Assembly: GCA_029204225.1 (NCBI GenBank)
Contig: CM055107.1
Location: forward strand, 367,620 to 431,619
Length of the DNA: 64,000 bases
Reading direction: 5' to 3'
Origin: Diphasiastrum complanatum
Lineage: Eukaryota > Streptophyta > Lycopodiopsida > Lycopodiales > Lycopodiaceae
This document shows, one piece after another, positions 62,939 to 64,000 of this stretch. How positions within the stretch are numbered: position 1 is the stretch's first letter; every line of letters begins with the position of its first letter. Below the pieces are notes generated by a model. It was not told where the DNA came from and did no database searches. It was given only the letters and a program-made list of their open reading frames with translations. The position numbers were made by a program, and so were the translations under genes.

Positions 62939-64000
<1,062 letters not shown>

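Overview
This is AT-rich nuclear DNA from a land plant, very probably a seed plant and plausibly a gymnosperm. The evidence is a spliced plant-type RPS7 gene, S-like RNase T2 genes, plant Ty3/gypsy and Ty1/copia retrotransposons of several clades, CACTA and MULE DNA transposon remnants, a Penelope-like element and many long (GA)n tracts. Species assignment is inference. Cellular genes are few: RPS7 exons (11,047-14,546, +), an exon of a histone-H3-like protein with a long Ser/Pro-rich tail (6,773-7,476, -), and two RNase T2 copies (38,209-39,039, - and 55,917-56,731, +). Almost everything else is transposon-derived and mostly broken.

The dominant architecture is a large, imperfect inverted duplication. 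The left arm (about 4,633 to 39,003) is read backwards in the right arm (about 55,917 to 64,000, running out of the window). The arms are separated by a spacer of about 16.9 kb (39,004-55,916) made of MULE, SINE, gypsy, copia and CACTA debris. The inner boundary of both arms falls at the same codon of an RNase T2 gene, so both copies lack the signal-peptide exon. The left copy keeps an open frame; the right one has a 4-nt insertion and a premature stop. Both arms carry the same small copia element at the same site with the same 5-bp target duplication, so it was inserted before the duplication. The arms then changed independently: a tandem duplication in the left copia, different internal deletions, a 0.4-kb insertion in the right arm, and different microsatellite lengths.

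A segment of 24 kb (5,693-29,717) is present only in the left arm. It lies between 6-bp direct repeats (TTGTTT) and is absent from the right arm, where the flanks meet cleanly. It contains the H3-like exon, RPS7, a Penelope-like element with short terminal repeats just downstream of RPS7 exon 4, a chromovirus remnant with head-to-head LTRs, and an Ogre/Tat/Athila-type gypsy pol. I could not find the last coding exon of RPS7 in the window.

Layout: 1-3,000 copia and gypsy remnants; 3,135-4,600 CACTA end and GA tracts; 4,633-5,692 left arm; 5,693-29,717 left-only segment; 29,718-39,003 left arm with copia and RNase T2; 39,004-55,916 spacer; 55,917-64,000 right arm. The retroelement internal regions do not form operons or pathways with the cellular genes; the interest is structural and evolutionary. 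All similarity statements rest on reading motifs by eye, without database searches.
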